Counted from the first letter of the stretch, positions 25,619-35,512 are shown. The stretch: 64,000 nt of DNA from JAZPYZ01 sp045544455 (GCA_045544455.1 JAZPYZ010000019.1:284644-348643); one strand, 5' to 3'. Made by a program: numbers and translations. The notes: a model not told the origin generated them from the sequence alone.

Positions 25619-27703
25619 TTGGATAAGTGGTTAGCAATCATTTCGTTTGTGTGTGCGGCGTTGGCATTGGTGTTTGCCGTTGTCACGGCACGGAAAGTGT
25701 TGCGCTTTTCGGAAGGATCGGATCTGATGAAAAAGATCTCGAATTCGATTAAGCAAGGCGCTAACGCGTATCTCAAACGTCAATATCGCATTGTTTTGAT
25801 CTTCTTCGGCATCATGTTTGTGGTGTTGGGTGTCATGGCATTATGCAACCTGTTGACTCCCTATGTTCCCTTTGCGTTTATCACCGGTGGTTTCTTCTCC
25901 GCTTTGTCCGGCTTTGTCGGCATGAAGATCGCTACCGCTGCGAACGCTCGTACCGCTAATGCTTGCCAAGAGGGCCTGAACCGCGGTCTGCGCGTGGCCT
26001 TTTCGGCCGGTAGCGTCATGGGCTTTACGGTTGTTGGTTTAGGTTTGCTCGATATTTCGATCTGGTTTATTCTGTTGCGATTTGTGTTCCAACTCGAACC
26101 GGCAGATATCACCAGCGCAATGCTCACGTTTGGTATGGGCGCTTCGTCGATGGCGCTGTTTGCCCGTGTCGGCGGCGGTATCTTCACCAAAGCAGCTGAC
26201 GTCGGTGCCGACTTGGTCGGCAAGGTCGAAGCCGGTATCCCGGAAGACGATCCCCGCAACCCGGCCGTTATCGCAGATAACGTCGGCGACAACGTAGGCG
26301 ATGTGGCCGGCATGGGTGCGGACTTGTACGAATCGTACGTTGGTTCGGTTATCTCGGCGTGTGCGTTGGGCGTTGCGGCGTTCCAAAGCATGGCCGCTAT
26401 GGCGTTGCCGATGATGTTGGCCGCTATCGGTGTGCTCTGCTCGATCTTCGGTACCTTCTTGGTACGCACCAAAGAAGGCGCTTCTCAAAAACAACTGCTC
26501 GGCGCGTTGTCTCGCGGCACCAACTTCTCGGCGATTTTGATCGCAATTGTGGCGCTGCCGTTGGTGTATTTCGTGTTGGGACAACAATATTGGACGGTGT
26601 ATTTCGCAGTGTTGGCCGGCCTGGTTGCCGGTGTACTCATCGGCCAAGCGACCGAATATTTCACCTCGGAAAGTTATAAACCCACTCGAAATTTAGCAGC
26701 TACTTCCGAAACCGGTACCGCTACCATTGTTATCGGCGGTTTGTCGGTCGGTATGCTCTCCACCCTGCTCCCGATCGTCATCGTGGCGATCTGCATCCTG
26801 GTAGCGTATTACGTGTCCGGCGGTGCGGCTAATGTGTCGATGGGCTTGTACGGCATTGCTTTGGCGGCGGTCGGTATGCTCTCGACGTTGGGTATCACGC
26901 TCGCTACCGATGCATATGGTCCGGTGGCGGATAACGCCGGCGGTATCGCACAGATGGCCGGTCTCGATGCTAAAGTGCGCGAACGCACCGATGCCTTGGA
27001 TTCGCTCGGCAACACCACCGCGGCAACCGGTAAAGGGTTCGCGATTGGTTCGGCGGCGTTGACGGCACTTGCACTTATGGCTTCGTATATCGATAAGATC
27101 AACACCATCGAAGGCGGTGCGGCGAAAATCGCCGACCTGTCGATCACCAACCCCACGGTATTGGTCGGTTTGTTTATCGGCGCTTGCTTGCCGTTTGTGT
27201 TTGCGGCGTTGACCATGAGTTCGGTTGGTCGCGCGGCGCAAAGCGTGGTAAAAGAAGTGCGTCGTCAATTTAAAGAAATCGTCGGCCTGATGGACGGCAA
27301 AGCCGATGCCGACTATGCGCGTTGTGTCGACCTGTGCACCAAATCGAGTTTGCACGAAATGGTGCTCCCCACCATTGTGGCGGTCGTTGTGCCGATCGTG
27401 GTTGGCTTGGTTCTCGGTTGTACCGGCGTGGTCGGCATGTTGGCCGGTGCTACGGCGTCCGGTTTCCTGATGGCGGTATTTATGTCCAACGCCGGTGGCG
27501 CTTGGGATAATGCGAAAAAGTATATCGAAAGCGGCGTGCACGGCGGCAAAGGTTCTGATTGCCACAAAGCGGCCGTTGTCGGTGATACCGTCGGCGATCC
27601 GTTTAAAGACACGTCCGGTCCGGCGATTAACATCTTGATCAAACTCTTGTCGATGGTTTCGATCGTGTTTGCCGGCTTGATTGTTAGTTTCTCGCTTCTG
27701 TAA
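25619..27703 (+). CDS. hppA: Membrane-bound K+-dependent ion-pumping pyrophosphatase
   Basis: Hydrolyses pyrophosphate to pump H+ or Na+ across the membrane. About 694 residues with some 15-16 hydrophobic segments. The substrate motifs are DVGADLVGKVEAGIPEDDPRN and NVGDNVGDVAGMGADLYESY, and the C-terminal AAVVGDTVGDPFKDTSGPA. GNTTAATGKGF near residue 464 has Ala where K+-independent enzymes have Lys, so it should need K+. Whether it pumps Na+ or H+ cannot be settled here. I chose TTG 25619 over ATG 25610 because the AAAAAGGA site abuts the ATG but is eight bases from the TTG. Single gene, terminator shared with yebC. Confidence 0.95.
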   Translation: MDKWLAIISFVCAALALVFAVVTARKVLRFSEGSDLMKKISNSIKQGANAYLKRQYRIVLIFFGIMFVVLGVMALCNLLTPYVPFAFITGGFFSALSGFVGMKIATAANARTANACQEGLNRGLRVAFSAGSVMGFTVVGLGLLDISIWFILLRFVFQLEPADITSAMLTFGMGASSMALFARVGGGIFTKAADVGADLVGKVEAGIPEDDPRNPAVIADNVGDNVGDVAGMGADLYESYVGSVISACALGVAAFQSMAAMALPMMLAAIGVLCSIFGTFLVRTKEGASQKQLLGALSRGTNFSAILIAIVALPLVYFVLGQQYWTVYFAVLAGLVAGVLIGQATEYFTSESYKPTRNLAATSETGTATIVIGGLSVGMLSTLLPIVIVAICILVAYYVSGGAANVSMGLYGIALAAVGMLSTLGITLATDAYGPVADNAGGIAQMAGLDAKVRERTDALDSLGNTTAATGKGFAIGSAALTALALMASYIDKINTIEGGAAKIADLSITNPTVLVGLFIGACLPFVFAALTMSSVGRAAQSVVKEVRRQFKEIVGLMDGKADADYARCVDLCTKSSLHEMVLPTIVAVVVPIVVGLVLGCTGVVGMLAGATASGFLMAVFMSNAGGAWDNAKKYIESGVHGGKGSDCHKAAVVGDTVGDPFKDTSGPAINILIKLLSMVSIVFAGLIVSFSLL

Positions 27704-27723
27704 AAACAATTCAACTCCTACAT

Positions 27724-27769
27724 AAAAAGGCAGCGGTGTGTTCTCACATGAACACGCCGTTGCCTTTTT
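27724..27769. terminator. Bidirectional terminator between hppA and yebC
   Basis: A long stem (AAAAAGGCA.CGG.GTGTTC with GAACAC.CCG.TGCCTTTTT, small bulges) around TCACAT has A runs on the left and T runs on the right. It can end both the rightward hppA and the leftward yebC transcripts. Confidence 0.88.
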
Positions 27770-27791
27770 ATGTTGTGATAGGTATCGGTTT

Positions 27792-28526
27792 TTACTGGCG
27801 ATCGTCCTGCCAGTTATGCCACACGTTTTGCACGTCGTCGTTATCTTCGAGCATATCGAGCAGTTTTTCCATCTTGGTCACCAATTCCGGATCATCGATG
27901 GTATTATACACATCCGGCACCATCTCTACTTCGGCCGACAGGAAGGTATACCCTTTGGCTTCCAGATCGTCCCGAATACCGCCAAAATCGTCCGGTTCGG
28001 TAATGATCTCATACACACCGTCATCGGCGTTAAAATCAGAAGCACCGGCTTCCAACGCGTCTTCCATCACTTTATCTTCCGCCAACCCTTCGGCGTCAAT
28101 GGCCAAAATGCCTTTTTTGGCAAACATAAAGCCAACGCAACCGGTTTGACCGAGATTGCCGCCGCATTTATCAAAATAGTGACGCATTTCACCGGCGGTA
28201 CGGTTGCGGTTATCGGTCAACGTCTCGACGATCACGGCAATCCCACTCGGACCGTACCCTTCGTATTGCAACGCTTCGTAGTTGTCAGCGTTACCTTCAC
28301 CGGAGGCTTTTTTGATGATCCGATCGATATTATCGTTCGGCACGTTGTTTGCTTTCGCTTTCGCGATTGCGTCTTTCAGGCGCGAGTTCGCCGAAGGATC
28401 GGCACTGCCGCCCTCTTTTACCGCAACCGCGATCTCACGACCGATTTTGGTAAATATCTTTGCTTTTTGACCATCGGTCTTTTCCTTTTTGCGTTTGATG
28501 TTGTTCCATTTCGAATGCCCTGACAT
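27792..28526 (-). CDS. yebC: YebC/PmpR-family protein (translation/transcription factor)
   Basis: A 244-residue cytoplasmic protein of full family length. It starts [20 protein letters not shown], the nearly invariant YebC N-terminus, followed by [18 protein letters not shown] and [17 protein letters not shown]. Members are described as DNA-binding regulators and more recently as factors that relieve ribosome stalling; which applies here is not visible. ATG 28526 with AAAGGAG. It lies 32 bases after the LtaS-like gene on the same strand and ends at the shared terminator. Confidence 0.96.
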   Translation of the reverse strand: MSGHSKWNNIKRKKEKTDGQKAKIFTKIGREIAVAVKEGGSADPSANSRLKDAIAKAKANNVPNDNIDRIIKKASGEGNADNYEALQYEGYGPSGIAVIVETLTDNRNRTAGEMRHYFDKCGGNLGQTGCVGFMFAKKGILAIDAEGLAEDKVMEDALEAGASDFNADDGVYEIITEPDDFGGIRDDLEAKGYTFLSAEVEMVPDVYNTIDDPELVTKMEKLLDMLEDNDDVQNVWHNWQDDRQ

Positions 28527-28558
28527 GCGTTAAAACTCCTTTATATAAAAATCAAAAT

Positions 28559-30649
28559 TTATCCAAAGACATACCGATAGTAGTCATTGTCTAACATGTT
28601 TTTCGCGGCCGTGCGCTTGGCGGAAACGATTTGATTGATGGCTTGCACATAATTGGCTTGTTTTGTCTCGTCCCAAGTCAATCCATCGGCCATAGCGAAG
28701 GTTTTGGTTTGCGTATTGTAACGCCCGTACGGCGTAATCCAATGCCACCAACCGCCGTCACCGTTACAGTTCAATATCACCACCGGATCGGCGGAAGATA
28801 ATATATCGGTTCCCATCAATAAACGAGAATCGTATTCCAACCCGAACAAATTGGATAACGTCGGGAGAATATCTATGCTGGACGCCGGTTTGGTAACACG
28901 TACCGGTTCTTCCATACTCGCCGACCACAGAATAAACCCGTTTCGATACAGATCAAAGTTGTCTTGAATATTTTCAACCGGCAGGTCGTACAGTTCGGCC
29001 AATTCCGCATCGGAGAGCGCATAGGGATAATGGTCGGCACTCATCGCAAACACAGTGTCTTCGAGTTTGCCGGCAGCATCCAACCGTTCAACCAACTCGG
29101 TCAACATCTCTTCAACTTCGAGTTGACACGCGATATACGCTTTAACATTTTCGGTGTATGGCAAATGATCCACTTGATCGCGGTGCTTTTTGCTCATATT
29201 ATTCCCAACAAAACTGTAGTTGGCATGACCGCTGACCGTCATGTAATACACGTGAAACGGTTGTTCACTGTCGATATAATCCTCGACCGTAATCTGCGCC
29301 ATTTCCAAGTCCGAACGCGGCCACAAATCGGTCATCTCTAAACCTTGTTCAATCGCTTTGTAACTGTACCCGAAGTTCGGATGGGATTTGTCGCGTCCGT
29401 AATAATGGGCGGTGTGGTTGTGATACGCCAAGGTCAAATACCCTTCGTCGCGCAGTTGTGTGCCCAAGGTAAACGGCATCGATTTGCTGCCGCTGATCTT
29501 TAAACAATCGGAACAATGCGGTCCGTAATAAAAATTACCGGTCATAGCGGCATATTCGCCGGTTGCTGTGCTACCGCCCCACATCGACGTATAGAAATTC
29601 TCAAACACGAACCCTTCGGTCGCCATTCGGTATAACGTGGGCGTGAGTTCGGGATCGATAACCTGGTCGCAAAACCCTTCCAGCGTTAGGAAAATCAGGT
29701 TTTTGCCTTCAAACATGCCGGTATACGCGTTGGTTTGTGTGGGTTTCACATCGGCAAAATACTCATGCAGATTCCGAACGACATCGTTGGTCTCGCCGGC
29801 AATCAGCGTATCAAAATCGATATCCATCACCTGATCAACATACGTGACCGGCGATTCGTCGACATCGTCTTGCGACATCCCCGGTTGTTCATCGACCAAA
29901 TCTGATACGTCGCCGGCTGGTTTTTCCACCGTTTCGGTCGGCGTGCCGAAAATCAACTGCGTAAGGTCAATCCGCGTGGTGGTCATCAACCCAAACCGTG
30001 CCATCGTCTCGTTGGTATTGATGGTCGTATGATAATAAAAATGATCTCCATAAGCGCTCTTATCACATCCGATGAGCGCCACCGCACCCAGATGCAACGC
30101 CACCATCAATACGACATATACGATACGTGCGCGCGCATTGGAACGATAGGCCGGTGCCAGGCGATTTCCCAAAACGGCATATAACACAAGCGGCACAAAC
30201 ATAAGCAAAATGCCGCCTAAATTTTCGGCGATCGTAGTCAATATCTCACGATAAAACTCGGTGAAATTGCCGGCATTGTTTTCCACAATCGACCATGTGA
30301 ACACCGAACCGAAAAACCGGTCGTACCCAAAATGAAACCCATAAAGAACCGATAACGTGCTCAAGACAACCAGCGTGATCACATGATTGGCTTTTTGGGA
30401 AAATGCGGTGCATAACAACACCAACAGCAGGCCGGTCGAAAGCGAAAATAGAATCGTATACACGTTGCAAACCGATCCATACAGCCCGAACCGTATGACA
30501 CATTCCATAAAAAAGATTGCTAACGGCAAGAACAACACCAGGTTAACCGCGTCGGCCCGTTTGCGTTTCGGTTTGGCGTGGCGGGCCGGCTGACGTTTCC
30601 GTGAAGATCCTTGCGGTATAGGGCCAAAATTGATGATCTTTTGTTGCAA
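28559..30649 (-). CDS. LtaS-family membrane phosphoglycerol transferase (sulfatase fold)
   Basis: About 696 residues: a basic cytoplasmic start (RKRQPARHAKPKRKRAD), five membrane segments up to about residue 195, a linker rich in acidic residues, and an extracellular alkaline-phosphatase-like domain. NLIFLTLEGF opens that domain; the WGGSTATGEYAAMTG motif near residue 358 supplies the probable catalytic Thr. HNHTAHYYGRD, SGHANY and SADHYPY supply metal or substrate histidines. It should polymerise or transfer glycerol phosphate for lipoteichoic acid-like polymers. I prefer TTG 30649, eight bases after AAAGGTGG, to the GTG codons at 30661 and 30658, which abut that site. Confidence 0.88.
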   Translation of the reverse strand: MQQKIINFGPIPQGSSRKRQPARHAKPKRKRADAVNLVLFLPLAIFFMECVIRFGLYGSVCNVYTILFSLSTGLLLVLLCTAFSQKANHVITLVVLSTLSVLYGFHFGYDRFFGSVFTWSIVENNAGNFTEFYREILTTIAENLGGILLMFVPLVLYAVLGNRLAPAYRSNARARIVYVVLMVALHLGAVALIGCDKSAYGDHFYYHTTINTNETMARFGLMTTTRIDLTQLIFGTPTETVEKPAGDVSDLVDEQPGMSQDDVDESPVTYVDQVMDIDFDTLIAGETNDVVRNLHEYFADVKPTQTNAYTGMFEGKNLIFLTLEGFCDQVIDPELTPTLYRMATEGFVFENFYTSMWGGSTATGEYAAMTGNFYYGPHCSDCLKISGSKSMPFTLGTQLRDEGYLTLAYHNHTAHYYGRDKSHPNFGYSYKAIEQGLEMTDLWPRSDLEMAQITVEDYIDSEQPFHVYYMTVSGHANYSFVGNNMSKKHRDQVDHLPYTENVKAYIACQLEVEEMLTELVERLDAAGKLEDTVFAMSADHYPYALSDAELAELYDLPVENIQDNFDLYRNGFILWSASMEEPVRVTKPASSIDILPTLSNLFGLEYDSRLLMGTDILSSADPVVILNCNGDGGWWHWITPYGRYNTQTKTFAMADGLTWDETKQANYVQAINQIVSAKRTAAKNMLDNDYYRYVFG

Positions 30650-30687
30650 CCGATCCACCACCTTTCTGTTTTTGACAATATATAGTC

Positions 30688-30716
30688 ATTATACCATGCA
30701 ATCTTCCTTTTTGCAT
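30688..30716 (-). promoter_or_regulatory. Candidate promoter of the LtaS-like gene
   Basis: A perfect TATAAT (30693-30688 on the minus strand) lies about 40 bases before the start. The sequence 17 bases upstream (ATGCAA) is a poor -35. Confidence 0.4.
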
Positions 30717-30843
30717 CATTATTTCACATTTTTTTGTGAATTTTTTGCAAGCAAAACGAAACGTCGCGCCATCAGGATACATACCTGTTTTAGAATAGCA
30801 TACAATACTATTCCCAAAACTATGACAAAAGGAGTGCGGCCCT

Positions 30844-31263
30844 ATGATCTGTCACGCATCGCTACACGGCACGTCGATTTTGCGGTGGTGGTTAACCGCG
30901 GCCAGTATCGGTGCGTTTTGGTTGGGCGGGATGGCGATCGGTTTGATCGGTGGATCGGTGTTTCCGTTTGCCGTATTGGCGGCACCACCGACCGCCATAT
31001 GGTTAACGGTATATCCTCCTCGGTATATCGAGCGTATCACGGTACAGATCGATACCGACAACGTCTACGTGCAAACCGGCGTATGGTGGCGCAAGCACAC
31101 CGCCATCCCATTGACCGCACTACGTACCGTAGACTTGATTCAGTCGCCGCTACAACGGCGGTATGGATGTGTGCATATGGTGTTACGATTTGCCGGCGGC
31201 ATGACCGTGTTGCCGTTTCTCTCCCATAACGACGCACACCGGATCGGCGATTGGTTGGCGTAG
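30844..31263 (+). CDS. Small bacterial PH-domain membrane protein (YdbS-like)
   Basis: A 139-residue protein with two hydrophobic segments at about 13-36 and 40-55, followed by one bacterial PH (bPH2) domain: ITVQIDTDNVYVQTGVWWRKH and IPLTALRTVDLIQSPLQRRYG, the diagnostic bPH2 core. In Bacillus the YdbS-YdbT pair has the same arrangement and affects envelope stress and antimicrobial resistance; a similar role here is inference. ATG 30844 lies nine bases after AAAAGGAG. The larger partner starts 15 bases downstream. Confidence 0.8.
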   Translation: MICHASLHGTSILRWWLTAASIGAFWLGGMAIGLIGGSVFPFAVLAAPPTAIWLTVYPPRYIERITVQIDTDNVYVQTGVWWRKHTAIPLTALRTVDLIQSPLQRRYGCVHMVLRFAGGMTVLPFLSHNDAHRIGDWLA

Positions 31264-31278
31264 AAAGGACTCGATGAT

Positions 31279-32634
31279 ATGCGTCCACATCCTCTCTATA
31301 TCTTTTACAATATTAAACGGTGGATCTTCCTGTTGGCGATACCGCTTGTTCGCCTCCTATCAACCGCGCCCATCTCACCGGCTCTATTCATCTTTGTGAC
31401 GTTGCGCGATCTGATTGTGGGAGCCGGGTTGATCGCGATATCCGTAGCGAAATGGCGACGAACCGAATACGATGTCCACCGCACCTTACAGATTCGACAA
31501 GGCATCGTCATCCGACGATGCCGCACCTTATCGCCCGACAGTACCGCCATGATTGCGACCGAACTGTCGCCGCTGATGCGGTTGTTTCGATGCCGGCGCA
31601 TACAGATCAGTACCGCCGGCCGTCGCCGACAAACCGACGCTACGTTATACGTATCGAAACAAAACGCCTCGGCTTGGATCAAACACGAAGTGGGAACCGA
31701 GGGATATCACGCGCGACCCGTTCCGGTACTGATTATGGCGATATCCGGTTCCAATGCCGCCGTTGGCGCCTTGACGTTGGTTCCTTTTATTCGACACGCC
31801 GCCACCGTATTGGGAGAATCCTGGGCACAAGAATGGTACTCCTTAACCGCCCGATTCGTCGTCTTGGGATTACCGCCCGTGCTCGAAAACATCGCCAATC
31901 TCTTGTTGCTCGGTTGGGGCGTGGCGGTGACCAGTAGTTTGCTACGGACGTGGGGATTTCGCGTACATCGGCACAACGGGCGACTGCATATCTTATCCGG
32001 TGTGTTTACCAAGCGCAGTCTCCAGATCGATAGCAAATGTATCGCCTCGTTACTGTTGAGACAAACCTTGTTCACCCGTTTACTCGGCCTATATACTGCT
32101 ACGATATCCTGTTCCGGTTACGGGCGCGAGACCGGCGTGCGGCCGGTATTGATTCCGGCGGCAACCAGACGGGATTTGTGCCACGCGCTCGATCAGTTGT
32201 TGCCGCAATTTCCACTGTGTCGGGTGATGCTTCACCCATCCAAGCGCGCATTGCCGCGATACATTTTACCGCCGCTTGGTGTCCTGGTGGCGGCCGGCGG
32301 ACTATACGTATGGTCGGATGCCATCACCGTGTTCCCCACCTTGGTGGTACTAATCGCCGGTGGCTGGTGGTTTACGGTGCGGTTGGTTGGGTTTTTTCAT
32401 GCCGGATTCGGTATCCTGAACGGTGCGGTGGTGATGCGCTACACGCGCGGTTTTGCACTATATGAGTTACAGGTTCCGCTGGCATCGGTGGACGGTATTC
32501 TCTATCGGCAAGGGCCTTTTCAAAAGCGAAACGACACCTGCCACGTGTTTTTGCTTTGTTTTGGCGAAAAGCAGCGACGGCACCGTTTATTCGGTATGGA
32601 TCAAACCGCTTTGAAACGATTGTTGGCACAATAG
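31279..32634 (+). CDS. Multi-domain bacterial PH protein (YdbT-like)
   Basis: A 451-residue membrane protein with hydrophobic pairs near the start, near 150-220 and near 325-360, each followed by a bPH2-like domain. These include YDVHRTLQIRQGIVIRRCRTL, VHRHNGRLHILSGVFTKRSLQ and AVVMRYTRGFALYELQVPLAS. Three repeats in one chain is the YdbT layout. ATG 31279 follows AAAGGACTC. It is co-transcribed with the YdbS-like gene. Function is not established; a link to the LtaS-like gene on the other side of the intergenic region is only positional. Confidence 0.82.
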   Translation: MRPHPLYIFYNIKRWIFLLAIPLVRLLSTAPISPALFIFVTLRDLIVGAGLIAISVAKWRRTEYDVHRTLQIRQGIVIRRCRTLSPDSTAMIATELSPLMRLFRCRRIQISTAGRRRQTDATLYVSKQNASAWIKHEVGTEGYHARPVPVLIMAISGSNAAVGALTLVPFIRHAATVLGESWAQEWYSLTARFVVLGLPPVLENIANLLLLGWGVAVTSSLLRTWGFRVHRHNGRLHILSGVFTKRSLQIDSKCIASLLLRQTLFTRLLGLYTATISCSGYGRETGVRPVLIPAATRRDLCHALDQLLPQFPLCRVMLHPSKRALPRYILPPLGVLVAAGGLYVWSDAITVFPTLVVLIAGGWWFTVRLVGFFHAGFGILNGAVVMRYTRGFALYELQVPLASVDGILYRQGPFQKRNDTCHVFLLCFGEKQRRHRLFGMDQTALKRLLAQ

Positions 32635-32662
32635 ATAAATTTTGCAAGTTTCGGCAATTCTC

Positions 32663-32691
32663 TTGCATTTTTGACCGTTTCGCTATACAAT
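32663..32691 (+). promoter_or_regulatory. Promoter of the rpiR-to-ispH gene run
   Basis: TTGCAT at 32663-32668, 17 bases, TACAAT at 32686-32691, 23 bases before the RpiR start codon. Confidence 0.6.
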
Positions 32692-32713
32692 AGAGCAGAT
32701 AGGAGATGTTGAA

Positions 32714-33601
32714 ATGAAAGCCAACCTGTCCTCCCTGCTTATTGAGCAGATGCCCGGTTTTTCGAAAGGGCAAAAACGAATTGCAGAATACATTCTCGCA
32801 CACGACGATGAAGCGGCTTATATGACCGCGCTCAAACTGAGCGAAACCGTCGGTGTGAGCGAATCGACGGTGGTGCGGTTTGCAGCGGAATTGGGTTTTA
32901 ACGGATATCCTCATCTGCAAAAAGCCATTCAAGAACAAATTCGAAGCAAGTTGACCACCATCGAACGCATCAACATGGCGCGCACCCGCATGACCGATGA
33001 CGAGGTGTTATCGCGTATTTTGGAATACGATTTGGCGAATCTGCGCCAAACCATGGAAGAATTGCCGCGCGATGTGTTTGCTCAAGCGGTGGATACCATC
33101 TGCCGTGCCAATCGTGTGTATATTTTCGGGGCGGGCAGTTGCCGTCCGTTAGCCAGTTTTTTGGCGTATTATTTTAAATTTTTGTTGCCGGATGCGCGGC
33201 TGATGTTTTCGGCCGGCGAAAGCGAAGTATTAGAAGAAATGATCCGCATCGATGAAAACGATGTGTTGATCGATTTCAGTTTTCCGCGCTATTCACGCAA
33301 GGCGGTCAAGGTAATGGAACTGGCGCATTCGCACCAGGCCAAAACCATCGCCATCACCGATAGCGTGTTGTCCCCTATTGCTCAACAAGCCGATTTCTTG
33401 TTGTTGACACACAGCGATATGGCGATGATCGTGGACTCGCTGGTCGCACCGCTTAGTTTGATCAACGCATTGATCGTGGCGGTATCGTTGAAGCGGCAAC
33501 AAGAAAATCTACCGATCTTGACCGAAATGGAACAACTGCTGACCAACTACGCGGTGTATCATCAACCGATCGCTGCCGGCGAGGAGGACCCCACCGCATG
33601 A
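32714..33601 (+). CDS. RpiR-family transcriptional regulator
   Basis: A 295-residue regulator with an N-terminal helix-turn-helix (FSKGQKRIAEYILAHDDEAAYMT and ETVGVSESTVVRFAAELGF at about 17-65) and a C-terminal SIS sugar-phosphate-binding domain (VYIFGAGSCRPLASFLAYYF and DENDVLIDFSFPRYS). Such proteins respond to phosphosugars. Its target is not apparent: the genes behind it are for flavoprotein, lipid and translation functions. ATG 32714 with AGGAGATG. Its stop overlaps the next start (ATGA). Confidence 0.92.
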   Translation: MKANLSSLLIEQMPGFSKGQKRIAEYILAHDDEAAYMTALKLSETVGVSESTVVRFAAELGFNGYPHLQKAIQEQIRSKLTTIERINMARTRMTDDEVLSRILEYDLANLRQTMEELPRDVFAQAVDTICRANRVYIFGAGSCRPLASFLAYYFKFLLPDARLMFSAGESEVLEEMIRIDENDVLIDFSFPRYSRKAVKVMELAHSHQAKTIAITDSVLSPIAQQADFLLLTHSDMAMIVDSLVAPLSLINALIVAVSLKRQQENLPILTEMEQLLTNYAVYHQPIAAGEEDPTA

Positions 33602-34824
33602 AACGTGTGATTGTAGTGGGTGGCGGTGCGGCCGGTTTACTGGCGGCCGGTGTGACCGCCGGCAACGGGCACCAGGTGTTGGTGTTGGAAAAGAATCCAC
33701 GGCCGGCGCGCAAAATGATGATTACCGGTAAGGGGCGTTGCAATTTGACCAATGCGTGCTCCCCTGCCGACGTCATCGCCCACACGCCGACCAACGGCCG
33801 GTTCTTGTATAGTGCGGTATCGGCCTTTTCGCCGCAAGACACCATGGACTTGTTTGAACGGTACGGGTTGCCGCTAAAGATCGAACGCGGTAACCGGGTG
33901 TTTCCGGTATCGGACAAAGCGGTAGATGCCGTGGATACGCTGGTAACATTTTGTCGGACAAGCGGTGCACAGATTCGGCAAGCGACCGTAACTTCGCTTT
34001 GGATCGAAGATGACGTTTGCAAAGGTGTGGTGTGCGATAACAGCGAACGGCTTTCGGCCGATGCCGTCATCGTCGCAACCGGCGGTAAATCGTATCCGGT
34101 AACCGGTTCGACCGGCGACGGGTATCGGTTTGCCGAACAGGCCGGCCACACGGTGATAACGCCGCGACCGTCACTAGTTCCGCTCGAAACAGAGGATCTG
34201 TGGTGCGCGGAACTGCAAGGCGTTTCGTTGAAAAACTGCGCCCTTACTGTAACCGATACCGTGACCAATAAAGTCATTTATAACGATTTTGGAGAAATGC
34301 TGTTTACCCATTTTGGGGTATCGGGCCCGATGATTTTGAGCGCTTCGGCGCACATGAACAACATGCAACCCGGTCGGTATCGGTTATCGATCGATCTGAA
34401 ACCGGCATTAACTACCGAACAATTGGATGCGCGGTTAGTCAAGGAATTTACCGAAAACGCCAACGCGTCGTTGCAAAACACGATGGGACGGTTGTTGCCA
34501 CGCTCTATGGTGCCGGTGTTTTTATCGGTATGTGTGCTCAATGGGCAACTCAAATGCCATTCGGTTTTGAAAGAACAACGGCAGAAAATTATAGATAAAC
34601 TGAAAGGGCTACCGATCACCGTACAAGGATTTCGTCCGATAACCGAAGCGGTGGTCACCAGTGGCGGCGTATCGGTAAAAGAACTCAACCCCAAAACCAT
34701 GCAATCGAATAAAGTGTCCGGCTTATATTTTGCCGGTGAAGTCGTGGATGTGGACGGATATACCGGCGGGTTTAATTTACAGATCGCTTTTTCGACCGGT
34801 TTCGCCGCCGGAAATGCGATATAA
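33598..34824 (+). CDS. HI0933/BaiN-type NAD(P)/FAD-dependent oxidoreductase
   Basis: A 408-residue flavoprotein. The FAD loop VIVVGGGAAGLLAAGVTAG is followed by the family signature RKMMITGKGRCNLTNAC at about 37-53, and VATGGKSYPVTGSTGDGY with GGFNLQIAFSTGFAAG at the C-terminus. Family members act as flavin reductases; BaiN relatives take part in bile-acid dehydroxylation, but the general family is far wider and no substrate can be claimed. It is translationally coupled to the RpiR gene and lies 17 bases before cmk. Confidence 0.92.
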   Translation: MKRVIVVGGGAAGLLAAGVTAGNGHQVLVLEKNPRPARKMMITGKGRCNLTNACSPADVIAHTPTNGRFLYSAVSAFSPQDTMDLFERYGLPLKIERGNRVFPVSDKAVDAVDTLVTFCRTSGAQIRQATVTSLWIEDDVCKGVVCDNSERLSADAVIVATGGKSYPVTGSTGDGYRFAEQAGHTVITPRPSLVPLETEDLWCAELQGVSLKNCALTVTDTVTNKVIYNDFGEMLFTHFGVSGPMILSASAHMNNMQPGRYRLSIDLKPALTTEQLDARLVKEFTENANASLQNTMGRLLPRSMVPVFLSVCVLNGQLKCHSVLKEQRQKIIDKLKGLPITVQGFRPITEAVVTSGGVSVKELNPKTMQSNKVSGLYFAGEVVDVDGYTGGFNLQIAFSTGFAAGNAI

Positions 34825-34840
34825 TTAAAGGAGAATACCT

Positions 34841-35512
34841 ATGAAACAAGTTGCTATTGCCATCGATGGCCCGTCGGGTGCGGGCAAAAGTACCATTGCC
34901 AAAATTGTGGCGAAAGAGATGCAGTTTGTGTACGTGGATACCGGCGCGTTATACCGCACCATCGCGTTATTTATGTTGCGCGAACAGGTCGATATTGATC
35001 AGCCGCAAGACGTGATTGACAAATTGGACGGGCTTACGATCGATTTACGATACGTTGATTTTACCCAACGGGTGTTTTTGAATGAGGAAGACGTGAGCGA
35101 TTTGATCCGCACTCCGCAAGTGTCGATGGCGGCATCCAAGGTGTCGGCTATTCCGGCTGTGCGCGCCTTTTTGTTACAGTTGCAACGCGATATGGCCGAT
35201 AAATATTCGGTGATCATGGATGGTCGTGATATCGGAACGGTTGTGCTGCCGAATGCCGACGTTAAGATCTTTTTATCGGCTACCGCGGAAGAACGCGCGA
35301 AACGGCGGTATGACGAACTCATCCTCAAAGATCCGACCATTCAATACGACGATGTGCTGGCCGATATGATCGAACGGGATCACAACGATGCCACCCGTGC
35401 CGCCGCACCGCTGAAGGCGGCAGACGACGCGATCATGCTCAATACCACCGGTAACACGTTGGAGCAGTCGGTGGAATTGATCAAACAAGTGATAAAGGAT
35501 GCCATTTCATGA
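34841..35512 (+). CDS. cmk: Cytidylate kinase
   Basis: Phosphorylates CMP and dCMP using ATP. The 223-residue protein has the P-loop AIDGPSGAGKSTIAKIVA at 7-24, YVDTGALYRTIA, DGRDIGTVVLP and the lid region TAEERAKRRYDEL, all standard. ATG 34841 follows AAAGGAGAA. It sits ahead of plsC and ispH-rpsA, the same cmk-plsC-ispH-rpsA order known from other Firmicutes, and its stop overlaps plsC (ATGA). Confidence 0.98.
   Translation: MKQVAIAIDGPSGAGKSTIAKIVAKEMQFVYVDTGALYRTIALFMLREQVDIDQPQDVIDKLDGLTIDLRYVDFTQRVFLNEEDVSDLIRTPQVSMAASKVSAIPAVRAFLLQLQRDMADKYSVIMDGRDIGTVVLPNADVKIFLSATAEERAKRRYDELILKDPTIQYDDVLADMIERDHNDATRAAAPLKAADDAIMLNTTGNTLEQSVELIKQVIKDAIS

Noticed and set aside
26693..27709. Open frame of 338 codons opposite hppA
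   Set aside because: Antisense shadow of a strongly biased membrane protein gene.
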